Assembly: GCA_965279655.1 (NCBI GenBank)
Contig: OZ257255.1
Span: forward strand, 3,472,001 to 3,536,000
Length of the DNA stretch: 64,000 bases
Direction of reading: 5' to 3'
Source of the DNA: SCTM01 sp965279655
Lineage (GTDB): Bacteria; Pseudomonadota; Alphaproteobacteria; Rhodospirillales; Rhodospirillaceae
In this document: positions 8,650-16,779 of the stretch, piece after piece
Layout of the letters: the number at the start of each line of letters is the position of its first letter
How positions within the stretch are numbered: the first letter of the stretch is position 1
Notes under the pieces: generated by a model
The model's input: only the letters and a program-made list of their open reading frames with translations
The model's database searches: none
What the model was told of the DNA's origin: nothing
Position numbers and translations under genes: made by a program

Positions 8650-9555
8650 ATGGAGACGACAATGATCGGGGCTCACAAGGCCATCTCTCAGAGATCTCAC
8701 GGCAGGACTGGCGCTCGCGGCTTCGGCGGTTGGCTCGCGGGCGCCGCGGTCGCGATCGCGCTTGTCGTCGCGCCGCAGTTCGCGGAGGCGCGCGACCAAG
8801 ATGGCGGCGGACGCCGTGGCGGAAGCCACGCTGAAGGCCGCTCCTTTGCAGGCCGCGGCGATGCCGACCGGGGCCGCAATTTCGGGAATCGCGAGTCGGC
8901 CGGGCGCGAATTCAGTGGACGCTCTCGCGAAGCACGCAGCTTTGGTGATCGTGGCGCCGGCGAACGGCGCTTCGGGAACCGTGAGTCCGGGAATCGGAAT
9001 TTTGGAGGTCGCGATTTCACCGATCGCGGACGCAGCTATGGCGGCCGCGATGTCGCCGAGCGGCGCGGCGATGGCCAGCGCTTTGATGGTCGGCGTTTTG
9101 ATGGGCGACGTTTTGATGGGCGACGCTTCGATGGCGGACGACGCTCTTACGGCCGGCCCACTTACGGCCGCAGCTACGGTGGCTGGCGTGGATCCCGCTG
9201 GTGGGGGCCGAGCACGTTCATCGGCTTCGGCTCGTACTATGACGATTATCGCGCCTGGCCGTACTACGGCCTCGCCGCGTGGGAATTGGCGGAATACGCA
9301 TATTTGACGGAGCAGCAGGTCCGCGCACAGGAAGACGCGATGATCGCCGCCACTTCGGCGCCCCTGAATGATCCGATCGCATGGAATGACGGAACAGCAT
9401 CCGGCAGCGTCACGCCGCTGCGCGACGGAGAAACCGACGACGGCCGCACTTGCCGTGAGTTCCAGCAGGAGATCACCGTGGACGGCAAGCGCCAGCGCGC
9501 TTATGGCACGGCATGCCGTGAGCCGGACGGCTCATGGCAGATGGTTGAGAAGTAG
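8650..9555 (+). CDS. Arg/Gly-rich repeat protein with surface-antigen-like C-terminus
   Basis: 301 residues from the ATG at 8650 (AGGGAG upstream); an ATG at 8662 is also possible. A hydrophobic segment near residues 28-45 (FGGWLAGAAVAIALVVAPQ) ends in FAEARD, so the protein is probably exported. A low-complexity region of about 130 residues follows, rich in RGRS, GNRES and GGRD. It includes four tandem RFDGR units encoded by 15-base repeats. Then come an aromatic YYDDYRAWPYYG segment and a C-terminal domain (TCREFQQEITVDGKRQ, YGTACREPDGSWQMV) typical of the Rickettsia 17-kDa surface-antigen family. It probably sits in the envelope. A hairpin follows the stop. Confidence 0.75.
   Translation: METTMIGAHKAISQRSHGRTGARGFGGWLAGAAVAIALVVAPQFAEARDQDGGGRRGGSHAEGRSFAGRGDADRGRNFGNRESAGREFSGRSREARSFGDRGAGERRFGNRESGNRNFGGRDFTDRGRSYGGRDVAERRGDGQRFDGRRFDGRRFDGRRFDGGRRSYGRPTYGRSYGGWRGSRWWGPSTFIGFGSYYDDYRAWPYYGLAAWELAEYAYLTEQQVRAQEDAMIAATSAPLNDPIAWNDGTASGSVTPLRDGETDDGRTCREFQQEITVDGKRQRAYGTACREPDGSWQMVEK
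9079..9138 (+). repeat. Four tandem 15-base repeats (RFDGR units)
   Basis: Four consecutive 15-base units starting at 9079, 9094, 9109 and 9124, each close to CGTTTTGATGGGCGA; units two and three are identical. They encode RFDGR-type pentapeptides inside the Arg/Gly-rich protein. Such in-frame repeats can expand or contract by slippage. Confidence 0.9.
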
Positions 9556-9572
9556 GCGCTACGATCATCCCG

Positions 9573-9601
9573 CCGTCGCGGCGAAGATCACGCCGCGACG
9601 G
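9573..9601 (+). terminator. Hairpin after the Arg/Gly-rich protein gene
   Basis: CCGTCGCGGCG at 9573-9583 pairs perfectly with CGCCGCGACGG at 9591-9601 around a 7-base loop, 18 bases after the stop codon. There is no T run afterwards, so it is a strong hairpin but not a textbook intrinsic terminator. It lies between convergent genes and could serve both. Confidence 0.5.
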
Positions 9602-9624
9602 TGCGTTGCATCTCGAAGAGTGGG

Positions 9625-9738
9625 CTATGTCATCGGCGTGATGATCGCCAACAAGACGATGGCCATCACCACCATCATGATTCCGCAAACGACGGCTTCG
9701 AAACCATCGAGCTTATGATTGAGACGCTGTCCTTGCAT
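9625..9738 (-). CDS. 37-residue single-pass membrane peptide
   Basis: A very short gene: ATG at 9738, TAG at 9625-9627. It is preceded by an excellent AGGAGG seven bases upstream, inside a leader that also carries a T-rich run. The peptide has a polar N-terminus (MQGQRLNHKLDGFEAV) and then about 20 hydrophobic residues (VVCGIMMVVMAIVLLAIITP), which is one membrane span with the N-terminus probably cytoplasmic. No toxin or regulator family can be named. The Shine-Dalgarno and the clean hydrophobic design support it as a real gene. It is convergent with the Arg/Gly-rich protein gene. Confidence 0.6.
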   Translation of the reverse strand: MQGQRLNHKLDGFEAVVCGIMMVVMAIVLLAIITPMT

Positions 9739-9823
9739 GCGAGCCTCCTAAAAAAGGTACGCCGCGGCGGACTCTGAGCGAGGTGGGGCAGAGGCCGCCA
9801 CGGAACTCACGCATATCAACGCT

Positions 9824-9852
9824 TACGCCCCTTAAGTGTACGCCCCCTTAAG
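9824..9852. repeat. Short direct repeat near a CCTTAAGG palindrome
   Basis: TACGCCCCTTAAG at 9824-9836 is repeated, with one extra C, as TACGCCCCCTTAAG at 9839-9852. The second copy continues as a near-palindrome around CTTAAG. It lies between the small membrane peptide gene and a small hypothetical gene, both minus strand, so it could be part of the peptide's promoter. Function unknown. Confidence 0.35.
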
Positions 9853-9943
9853 GGCGCGTCACACAATATTCCCCTCCCGCAATGCGGGGTAACGGTCAGC
9901 ACTGCTGCCGCACAATCGGTCTGATAAGCGGCGCGCGCAGGTT

Positions 9944-10138
9944 CTACGCGATCTTCCTGCGCTGGCGCGGCCCGCAGAAGACATGACGCTCGCCTTCCCA
10001 CACTTGGTAGCCGTCGGGCGAATTTGTGAAGCTGTGGAAGATGCGCTCCGCGACGTCGCACGCATGATCGTCGGTCGGGCAATGCACGGTGACGGGTTTG
10101 GTCCGGTCGCCGCCGAAGTAGATCGTATAGGTCCGCAA
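9944..10138 (-). CDS. Small hypothetical protein, 64 residues
   Basis: The frame starts with TTG at 10138 and a G-rich leader; no ATG is available nearby, so the start is uncertain. The peptide has a sensible amino-acid balance: a beta-strand opening (RTYTIYFGGDRTKPVTV), a helix (DDHACDVAERIFHSF) and a polar end with GYQVWEGERHVFC. There are three cysteines and no signal peptide. No family is recognised. It may be real or a chance open frame; composition argues for real. Nearest neighbours are the membrane peptide at 9625-9738 and an apparently gene-free region upstream. Confidence 0.45.
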   Translation of the reverse strand: MRTYTIYFGGDRTKPVTVHCPTDDHACDVAERIFHSFTNSPDGYQVWEGERHVFCGPRQRRKIA

Positions 10139-10551
10139 GCCGACCCCCCGTTCGGGAAGGAAATTTGGAACGAAATAGCGCGGCGATTATTGGGACGTCA
10201 CCCCGCCGAGTCCAACCACCAACGGCTGCATGTTGTTCCCGTGCGATAAATTTCGCGCGACGCACAAAGGCGTCATTCGGCCTGGAGGCGAGAAAGCGCC
10301 GACAATCAGTGAGCTTCCCACCAATGGGTAGCGCGGGAGGATGGGACGAGCCGGGGGCCGGCAAGGAGCTGCTCGGGCGCCGATCACAACATGCATCAGA
10401 CGCTTGATCAGGTGGCCGCGGGATTCGCGATTGTCGACCCAGCTTTTGCAACGAAAGGCCTCGACACCAGGCGATTTTGTAATGGATTCGCAACCAAAAC
10501 GTGAACAGGCTGGCTTTCCATTGTGCACTTCACCTACTTTCTCTCCGTACC
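10139..10551. other. Apparently gene-free stretch
   Basis: 413 bases between the small hypothetical gene (minus) and the PAS_5 gene (plus). Open frames occur on both strands but none has a good ribosome site or recognisable protein character. No strong hairpin, repeat or RNA gene was seen. It presumably holds the promoters of the two divergent flanking genes. Confidence 0.4.
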
Positions 10552-11091
10552 ATGGGCGCCACCGAACCACCCCCCGTTCCCGGACAAGCTCAATTCATTG
10601 CGTGGTGGCTGGAGCTACCGCGCGAGAACTGCGTGCCGACGCTTGCCGACACGCTCGACAAGGCCGATCCCACCTTCGCGCCCTGGACCTGCATTATCGA
10701 TATGGCGAACGAGGACGTTCTGAAGATCCGATTGTTCGGCACGGGCCTTGCGCAGGCCTTCGGCGAGATCACCGGCCAGAACTATCTCGACTACATGCCC
10801 AACGAGTTGCGGGGACCGATCGCCAAGTCGCACCGGGTGGTTCTCGACAGACCCTGTGGACGCCTGACGCGCGCCTCGGCCATCACCAACAGCGGCCGTG
10901 AAGTCGTGCTTGGAATGGTGAGCCTGCCCGTTTCTCATAGAGGCAAACTTACGCAGATTGCGAAGTATGTCCGCATCATCGACACGCTGGACTATCGCGA
11001 GGGCCTGTCGAAGGTCTATCGCGTCCAGCATCAATCGTGGCTCGACATCGGCGCCGGGCTGCCGGAACAGCCACCACACGCGGTGAGCTAG
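10552..11091 (+). CDS. PAS_5-type sensory domain protein
   Basis: 179 residues from the ATG at 10552; a GTG at 10501 would add 17 unlikely residues. The pattern FIAWWLELP near the start, LADTLDKADPTFAPWTCIID, the FGTGLAQAFGEITGQNYLDY strand-helix and a late GREVVLGMVSLPVSHRG are typical of the single-domain PAS_5 proteins common in Alphaproteobacteria. Such proteins lack an output domain, and their ligand and partner are generally unknown. It is convergent with the hybrid kinase gene and overlaps its end by 4 bases, so it may be functionally related, but this is only proximity. Confidence 0.75.
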   Translation: MGATEPPPVPGQAQFIAWWLELPRENCVPTLADTLDKADPTFAPWTCIIDMANEDVLKIRLFGTGLAQAFGEITGQNYLDYMPNELRGPIAKSHRVVLDRPCGRLTRASAITNSGREVVLGMVSLPVSHRGKLTQIAKYVRIIDTLDYREGLSKVYRVQHQSWLDIGAGLPEQPPHAVS

Positions 11092-12854
11092 TCCGGCTCG
11101 TCGAGAACCGCGCGGATCTTCGCCGCCAATTGATCGAGCGAATAGGGTTTGCCGAGCAGGTGCACGCCTGGGTCCACCACGCCGTGGTGCACGACGGCGT
11201 TGCGGGTGTAGCCGGTGGTGAACAGCACCTTCAACTTCGGCCGCAGCTTCAGCGCCTGATCCGCAAGCCGTCGGCCGTCCACCTCCGGCATCACGATGTC
11301 CGTGAACATCAGCCGAATCTCGGGATGCCGCGGGATGAGCCTGAGCGCCGCGGCGGCACCGTCCGCCTCGAGCGGGCGATAGCCGAGTTCCGTGAGCGCG
11401 TCGATCGCGAGCTTGCGCACGCCGGCCTCGTCCTCCACGACCAGAATGGTCACGCCCTCACCAGATGAGGGCGGACCCATCGTCGGCACGACAGCTTCCG
11501 CCTCATGCTCGCCGATGAGACGCGGCAAATAGATCTTGATCGACGTGCCCTGCCCAACTTCGCTGTAGATCTTCACGTGACCGCCAGACTGGCGCACGAA
11601 GCCGTAGACTTGGCTCAGGCCGAGGCCTGTGCCCTTGCCCACGGTCTTGGTGGTGAAGAACGGCTCGAACGCCCGCTCGACGGTCTCGGGCTTCATGCCG
11701 GCACCCGTGTCGCTCACGGCGATCATGGCGTACTGGCCCGGGCGCACATCGGTATGCGCGGCGGCGTAGCGATCGTCGAGATCGACATTCGCCGTTTCGA
11801 TGGTCAATCGTCCGCCGTTCGGCATGGCGTCGCGGCTGTTGACGCCGAGGTTGAGGATCGCATTCTCGAGTTGGTGCGCGTCGGCCTTGGTGCGCCATGC
11901 GCCGCCCGCAAGCACCGTCTCGATCTGGATCGTCTCGCCGAGCGTCCGGCGCAGCATCTCCGACAAGCCAGCGACAAGGCGATTCAAATCCACCGGCTGC
12001 GGGTTGAGGGGCTGGCGCCGCGCGAAAGCCAACAAGCGCTGGGTCAACGTGGCCGCGCGGTTCGCGCCCTCAAGGGCCGCGTCGGCATAGCGGTCGAGAT
12101 CCCGCTCGCCGCGCGCCACGCGGCGCTTCAAAAGGCTCAGGCTGCCGATGATGATCGCCAGCATGTTGTTGAAGTCGTGCGCGATGCCGCCGGTGAGCTG
12201 ACCGATGGCTTCCATCTTCTGCGCCTGCCGCAAGGCTTCCTCGGCGCGTTCGCGTTCGACGATTTGGGTGCGCAGCTGGGCGTTGGTGTCGGAAAGTTCC
12301 TCGTTGGCCTTGCGCAGGATGGCCTGTGCGACGACCAGGATCCCAAGCACCAGAGATCCCATCGCCAGCAGAAGAATGAGGGCGGCATAGCGCGAGATGC
12401 GCCGCACTGCCGGCTCGGTGGCGGTCCGCAGGTAGACCGCGCCAACGCGCTCCCCCGATTGAACAATCGGCTGCACGACGACGATGAAATCGCCGTCCGC
12501 TTCGAACCGCCCCTCGCCGCTGCGCTCCGGCACCGGGGCGGCACCTTCGCGGGCGGTCTGGGCCACGACCTTGCCGGTTGCGTCATAGACAGCCGCCGCA
12601 TCGATCTCGGAATTGGCGCGGACCGCATCGATGTATTCGCTCACGGTCTTGGCGTCGTCGAAGATCAACGCAGCGGTCACGCTTGCGCCGAGAATCCGCG
12701 CTTGCACGGTGGTCTCGTTGAGCTTCTGCGCGCGATAGTTCTGGGTGTCATAGGCCATGAGCGCCCAGCCGGCGACCAGCAGCGTGACCACGGCCACGGC
12801 CGCGCCGACAAGCACGACTCGCGCGCGGCCCGACAGGAACGGTAGCCGGATCAT
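11088..12854 (-). CDS. CHASE-type hybrid sensor histidine kinase with C-terminal receiver
   Basis: 588 residues. Two membrane spans (about 12-34 and 156-178) enclose a periplasmic region (TVQARILGASVTAALIFDDA) resembling CHASE8. A coiled linker is followed by the HisKA box with phospho-acceptor H226 in GGIAHDFNN. The ATPase domain has its N box near N335-N339 and G boxes SDTGAGM and GKGTGLGL. The C-terminal receiver has DE at 474-475, phospho-acceptor D519 and a lysine in GKPYS. Its start overlaps the stop of the yfiR-like gene by 4 bases (ATGA), so translation is coupled. With the TonB receptor it forms a three-gene outer-membrane-to-cytoplasm signalling operon. The signal is unknown. Confidence 0.92.
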   Translation of the reverse strand: MIRLPFLSGRARVVLVGAAVAVVTLLVAGWALMAYDTQNYRAQKLNETTVQARILGASVTAALIFDDAKTVSEYIDAVRANSEIDAAAVYDATGKVVAQTAREGAAPVPERSGEGRFEADGDFIVVVQPIVQSGERVGAVYLRTATEPAVRRISRYAALILLLAMGSLVLGILVVAQAILRKANEELSDTNAQLRTQIVERERAEEALRQAQKMEAIGQLTGGIAHDFNNMLAIIIGSLSLLKRRVARGERDLDRYADAALEGANRAATLTQRLLAFARRQPLNPQPVDLNRLVAGLSEMLRRTLGETIQIETVLAGGAWRTKADAHQLENAILNLGVNSRDAMPNGGRLTIETANVDLDDRYAAAHTDVRPGQYAMIAVSDTGAGMKPETVERAFEPFFTTKTVGKGTGLGLSQVYGFVRQSGGHVKIYSEVGQGTSIKIYLPRLIGEHEAEAVVPTMGPPSSGEGVTILVVEDEAGVRKLAIDALTELGYRPLEADGAAAALRLIPRHPEIRLMFTDIVMPEVDGRRLADQALKLRPKLKVLFTTGYTRNAVVHHGVVDPGVHLLGKPYSLDQLAAKIRAVLDEPD

Positions 12855-13423
12855 GGCACGCCTTCCTTGCGCCGATTCACGCTCACCGCGAGACTCAGCA
12901 GCTTGGAGCTGATGATGAGCGAATGGGCAGCAGCGGCTTCGTCGTCGATCAAGAAGCGGACCTTGTTCTCCTGAATCACAAAGTGAACGATTCCATGCGC
13001 GCGGCCGACGGCGACGCGCTGGTCAGTGACGGTCAGGACCGGCTTGCCGCGGAGCTGCGACAAGGCCGCGTCGATTCCGCGATCGTCACCAAAGTAGACA
13101 ACCTTGCAACCAGACGCCTCGGTCGCGTCCTTCAATTGTCGCACCGCGACGGGATGGCCGCGCACGCTCTGGCCGCGCGCTGCTTGGTCCAAGGCGGGGC
13201 GCAAGCTGTCGGCGCCGAGCAGGCAGATGGCGTAGTCACCATCCGCGGCGCCCGCGGGCCATTCGATGAACTCGCCGAACTTCACGAGAAAGGTCGCCTT
13301 GATCGGATACTCGAGCGAACTCGGGTCAGCCCCCCATGATGCGCCCGCCAGCGCGCAGGCGAGCACCGCCGCTGCGGCAATCGCGCGGCGGTAGGTTCGG
13401 CCGAGGCTTGCGGCGATAGACAT
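12851..13423 (-). CDS. YfiR family periplasmic protein (DUF4154)
   Basis: 190 residues with a signal peptide to about residue 31 (GASWGAD). The body shows the family pattern: YPIKATFLVKFGEFIEWP near the N-terminus, YAICLLGADSL, CKVVYFGDD, VLTVTDQ, IVHFVIQENKVRFLID and a terminal ISSKLLSLA. In Pseudomonas, YfiR is a periplasmic repressor of the diguanylate cyclase YfiN. Here it sits between a TonB receptor and a hybrid kinase, so it most likely modulates the kinase's periplasmic domain. It is 12 bases after the receptor gene and overlaps the kinase gene by 4 bases. Confidence 0.85.
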   Translation of the reverse strand: MSIAASLGRTYRRAIAAAAVLACALAGASWGADPSSLEYPIKATFLVKFGEFIEWPAGAADGDYAICLLGADSLRPALDQAARGQSVRGHPVAVRQLKDATEASGCKVVYFGDDRGIDAALSQLRGKPVLTVTDQRVAVGRAHGIVHFVIQENKVRFLIDDEAAAAHSLIISSKLLSLAVSVNRRKEGVP

Positions 13424-13435
13424 GACGATCCGGCT

Positions 13436-15328
13436 TTAGAACAAGACCCGGGCGGTGCCGTAGACCGAGCGCGGAATTTCTCGGCGTCCCGCAACCGGAC
13501 CGGTTTCGGGGTGATGCGCATGCAGCAGGTTGTGACCGGCGACGGATAGCTCAAGCGATTCGGTAGGCCGATAGGCCAAGCGCACGTCGGCTTCGGTGTA
13601 GGCCGGCACGAGCGGCGCGGGCATCTCATCGGCCAAGCGCACGGTCACGTCGAAATCGACGTTGTGCGTGACCGTGAAGGTCGATCGTAGCGAAGCGTCG
13701 TAATCCGGCTCGTTGCCGAGACTCTGGTCCGCGTTGCCGAACCCTTGTCCCGGGCGGAGGCGGAATTTGCGCCCCATGAGATTGAGACCTGCCTGAAGCC
13801 GCCACCAAGACGTCAGGGCATAGGACCCCCAGAGTTCGACGCCGTAGACGTGACCGTTCCAGGCGTTGTCGAATTGGATCGGGAAAACCGTGACCGGCGC
13901 ATAGCAGGTACACCGCAATCCGCGATAAACATTGTAGTAGGTCGAAAGCGAAAGCGAGAGCTTGGTCGAAGGCTGAATGCGCACACCCGCTTCGTAAGCC
14001 AACAGGTCCTCCGACTGGAACTCCGTCGATGGAATGAGGAGCGGCCGCGCCTCGAGTTCGCGGTCGATACGCGACGGCGTGCGAATGGAGCGGGAGATGG
14101 AAGCCCACACCAACGTGCTGTGTGACGGCTGCCACGCGATGCGCCCGTTCGGCATGATCTCCCATCCGGTGAGATCGTTGCGCTCGGCTTTCACGCCGCC
14201 GATCAGGCGCAGGCTGTCGCTCAGCGCGATCGTGTCTTGGACAAACAGGTTGACCAGATTCAGGCTGCGCTTCGGTTGGGCGAATACGAAGATGTTGAGC
14301 GCGTTCATGAAGGCATCGGTATTGCGCCGCACGCCGGCCCCGACCACAACATCGTGAGGCCCGATCCTCCGGTTATGCTGGACGTCGAGATCGTACATGT
14401 TGGTGACTTCTTTCACCCCCGGCGAAACGCGGTAGGTGTAGTCGTAGTAGGCCTGCATGCGCGTGCTGCTGTCGGCGGCCTGATGCGTCCAGCGGCCGAG
14501 GAGATTGCCGCCGCGCAGGTCGACGCCGAAGACGCCGCGCGAATCGCCCTTGTGGAGATCGCCCTGCACGGTGACGACATTCGCGTCGCCCTCCCAGTCG
14601 GCGCGGAAGCCGCCTTGGACGTTGTTGAAGGCATCGCCCACATCCGTGCCGTTGGCGAACTGCATCGAGCCGCGACCGAGCCCTTTGGCGTAGAGGCGAT
14701 AGGTCAGGTTGTTGTTGATGCGCCCGCCGTATCGACCCGCCGCGCTCCAGTCCAGATCGCCGACACCCGCTTTCGCGAAGGCGCCCTGGGTTTCCTTCGA
14801 CGACTTGGTGATGATGTTGATGACGCCGTTGACGGCGTTCGCACCCCACAAACTGCCGCCGGGCCCGCTCACCACCTCGATGCGGGCGATGTCGTCGAGC
14901 AGAAGGTCGTTATTGTCCCAGAACACGCCGGAATGCAGCGACGAGTAGATGCTGCGGCCATCGATCATGGCCAGAATCTTGTTCTGGGATTCGAGCGTGG
15001 TGAACCCACGGGCGCCGACCGCGTAGCCCAAGGCATCGGTGCGTCGCACCACAAGGTTCGGCGCGAGACGTAAGGCTTCCGGAATTGAATTGGCGTCGGA
15101 GCGGCGAATCTCCTCCGGCGTCACGGCATACACCGCCGCCGGGGCGGAACTGATCGGCTCCGCCTTTTTCGACACCGATGAGATTTCGAGATTGGCGAGT
15201 TCGTCGATGCTCAGGCGATTCAGATCGGGGAGTTGATCGGCCTCAACAACGGCATGAGCGGGCACACCCCATAATCCGAGCATGCAGGCCAGCGCCCGCA
15301 GGGCACAATTCACCCCGATCCGCCCCAT
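13436..15328 (-). CDS. TonB-dependent outer-membrane receptor
   Basis: 630 residues with a signal peptide ending VPAHAV and a strong GGGGAGG ribosome site. The plug domain is clear: DLNRLSIDELANLEISSVSKK, VYAVTPEEIRRS, IPEALRLAPNLVV, VGARGF, MIDGRSIY and RIEVVSGPGGSLWGANAVNG. The rest is a 22-strand-type barrel ending in aromatic F (TARVLF). This subfamily often accompanies YfiR and a kinase or cyclase, as it does here. The transported or sensed ligand is unknown; no siderophore or cobalamin gene is adjacent. An A+T-rich stretch at about 15420-15445 probably holds the promoter. Confidence 0.93.
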   Translation of the reverse strand: MGRIGVNCALRALACMLGLWGVPAHAVVEADQLPDLNRLSIDELANLEISSVSKKAEPISSAPAAVYAVTPEEIRRSDANSIPEALRLAPNLVVRRTDALGYAVGARGFTTLESQNKILAMIDGRSIYSSLHSGVFWDNNDLLLDDIARIEVVSGPGGSLWGANAVNGVINIITKSSKETQGAFAKAGVGDLDWSAAGRYGGRINNNLTYRLYAKGLGRGSMQFANGTDVGDAFNNVQGGFRADWEGDANVVTVQGDLHKGDSRGVFGVDLRGGNLLGRWTHQAADSSTRMQAYYDYTYRVSPGVKEVTNMYDLDVQHNRRIGPHDVVVGAGVRRNTDAFMNALNIFVFAQPKRSLNLVNLFVQDTIALSDSLRLIGGVKAERNDLTGWEIMPNGRIAWQPSHSTLVWASISRSIRTPSRIDRELEARPLLIPSTEFQSEDLLAYEAGVRIQPSTKLSLSLSTYYNVYRGLRCTCYAPVTVFPIQFDNAWNGHVYGVELWGSYALTSWWRLQAGLNLMGRKFRLRPGQGFGNADQSLGNEPDYDASLRSTFTVTHNVDFDVTVRLADEMPAPLVPAYTEADVRLAYRPTESLELSVAGHNLLHAHHPETGPVAGRREIPRSVYGTARVLF

Positions 15329-15424
15329 GCCGCGCCTCCCCTTTCGTCCCGGCCCGTCGATCCACCCAACCTTAAGATGGGTCGCGGTAGTTTTCCGCGC
15401 CTACAGCCCTTACAGCGAACTCTC

Positions 15425-15437
15425 TGTTTTAAATATA
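15425..15437 (-). promoter_or_regulatory. A+T-rich promoter element, copy 1
   Basis: TGTTTTAAATATA on the plus strand (TATATTTAAAACA on the minus strand) lies about 100 bases upstream of the TonB receptor start. In this G+C-rich window such a stretch is rare and marks a likely promoter or upstream binding site. The same 13 bases occur in opposite orientation at 18478-18490. Confidence 0.35.
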
Positions 15438-15486
15438 AATTTTGCGATGAGTCGATTCAACGACCCACCTAGGAGTAGTAAAGCCC

Positions 15487-15576
15487 ATGGAAAATACTAC
15501 CCCGGCTCCAGGCATTGAAACGCCGGAGAGGGAAAAAGGTCGCGACCGTAAGGGCGACGACGGACAGGCTAAGTGA
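15487..15576 (+). CDS. Possible 29-residue charged peptide
   Basis: ATG at 15487, TGA at 15574-15576, with AGGAG eleven bases upstream, slightly too far for ideal initiation. The encoded peptide is hydrophilic (MENTTPAPGIETPEREKG then charged residues to DDGQAK) and has no family. It lies in the 240-base gap between the TonB receptor and DUF1501 genes, and its end overlaps the DUF1501 stop on the other strand by 8 bases. It could be a genuine small protein or a chance frame; evidence is only the ribosome site and the A+T-rich region upstream. Confidence 0.25.
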   Translation: MENTTPAPGIETPEREKGRDRKGDDGQAK

Positions 15577-16771
15577 TGAGCCCCAAGGGCTTGTAGGCCA
15601 GGCTGGGGAATATGCCCTCAATGGCCGTCTGGCCCTGGCGCTTCTGGAGCACCTCGGCCAGCACCTGACGATAGTCCGTGGTGACGCGCAGGTCCCCGCC
15701 GTCGAGATCGCCCTCCCTGAGGCCGGGCCAAGCGCCGTAAATCTTGCCGCCCTTCACGCCGCCGCCCAGAACCATCATCACCGATGCGGCGCCGTGGTCG
15801 GTACCGTTGCTGCCGTTCTGGGCAACGCGCCGTCCGAATTCCGTCATCGCCACGACAGTGACGCGATTCATGGCGGACCCGAGATCATCCGTGAAGGCGT
15901 AAAGCGAATTGGAAAGTTCGCGCGCTTGGTTGGCAAAGAAGCCGGGCAGTTGATCGTGATGATCCCACCCGCCGAAGTCGACGGTGGCCAACTCGACGCC
16001 GATATCCAACTTGATGGCGCGCGCGAGGCCCTGGAGCGTCTGCGACAAGGGGCCCCAGGTGTAGTTGGGGTTGGATGTCACGGGCAGACTTTGAACCTTG
16101 TCCTTCACGAAGGTAATGGTGTCCAAGGTCTTGCGGATCGATTGCGCCGGAGCGCTGTTCCCCGCATTGAGGGCCCGGATTAACGGCTCGCGTCCCTCCG
16201 TGAGGAGGTAGCGCATTGTCTCCATAGAGGACGTCGGAACCATGCCGAAGACGCCGCGCAGAGCGGAACTCGTCGGCATTGAATCAGACGACGCGGCGAA
16301 CTCAGATGCGGTCGCGGCGCGCGATTGGAAATGCCGCGCCATCCAGCCGGTGTCGACGTACCGATCGTCCCCGGACATGCCGCGGACAGCCATATCCTGG
16401 ACTTCGAAATGACTGCGCTGTGACGTAGGCACGCCCGCCGCATGCACGAAAGCGAGCGTGCCGGCCTTGTACATTTCGCGGAACTGCAAGGCTTGCGGAT
16501 GCAGGAAGAACTGCACGTTGTCGAGCGTGTCCAGCGCGACGCCGGACCCGCCGCCGGATGTGCGCAAGGCGATCGTCGGGCGTCGATCGCGATATCCCGC
16601 CTCGTCGGCGGGCGCGAGCATCTGCAGCCCATCCATCCCGAAGCGCAAGAAGAGGAAAACCACGGTATTCGTCGGCGCGCCGCTCGCGCCAAAAGCCACG
16701 TTGAGTCCCGGCATCATCGGCACGAGGCCCGCGCCGGCGGCTGAGATAAGATTTCTGCGCGAGAGCGTCAT
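15569..16771 (-). CDS. DUF1501 protein, Tat-exported
   Basis: 400 residues. The N-terminus SRRNLISAAGAGLVPMMPG is a twin-arginine signal. The family pattern follows: VFLFLRFGMDGLQML, DRRPTIAL, a VHAAGVPTSQRSHFE motif, and WDHHDQLPGFFANQARELS, then TEFGRRVAQNGSNGTDHGAASVM, which resembles the metal-binding blocks of the alkaline-phosphatase/sulfatase fold. DUF1501 proteins are usually paired with DUF1800 proteins; their function is unknown. It lies 8 bases downstream of the DUF1800 gene with a GAGGGA ribosome site, so they form an operon. Confidence 0.9.
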   Translation of the reverse strand: MTLSRRNLISAAGAGLVPMMPGLNVAFGASGAPTNTVVFLFLRFGMDGLQMLAPADEAGYRDRRPTIALRTSGGGSGVALDTLDNVQFFLHPQALQFREMYKAGTLAFVHAAGVPTSQRSHFEVQDMAVRGMSGDDRYVDTGWMARHFQSRAATASEFAASSDSMPTSSALRGVFGMVPTSSMETMRYLLTEGREPLIRALNAGNSAPAQSIRKTLDTITFVKDKVQSLPVTSNPNYTWGPLSQTLQGLARAIKLDIGVELATVDFGGWDHHDQLPGFFANQARELSNSLYAFTDDLGSAMNRVTVVAMTEFGRRVAQNGSNGTDHGAASVMMVLGGGVKGGKIYGAWPGLREGDLDGGDLRVTTDYRQVLAEVLQKRQGQTAIEGIFPSLAYKPLGLIT

Positions 16772-16779
16772 GGCATCCC

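Noticed and set aside
11505..12845. 446-codon open frame antisense to the hybrid kinase
   Set aside because: It is the mirror of a gene with all kinase motifs, has Arg/His/Ala-rich low-quality composition and no recognisable domain; long antisense frames are expected in G+C-rich DNA.
13077..13339. Plus-strand small frame inside the YfiR gene
   Set aside because: Shadow of a clearly conserved YfiR-family reading frame.
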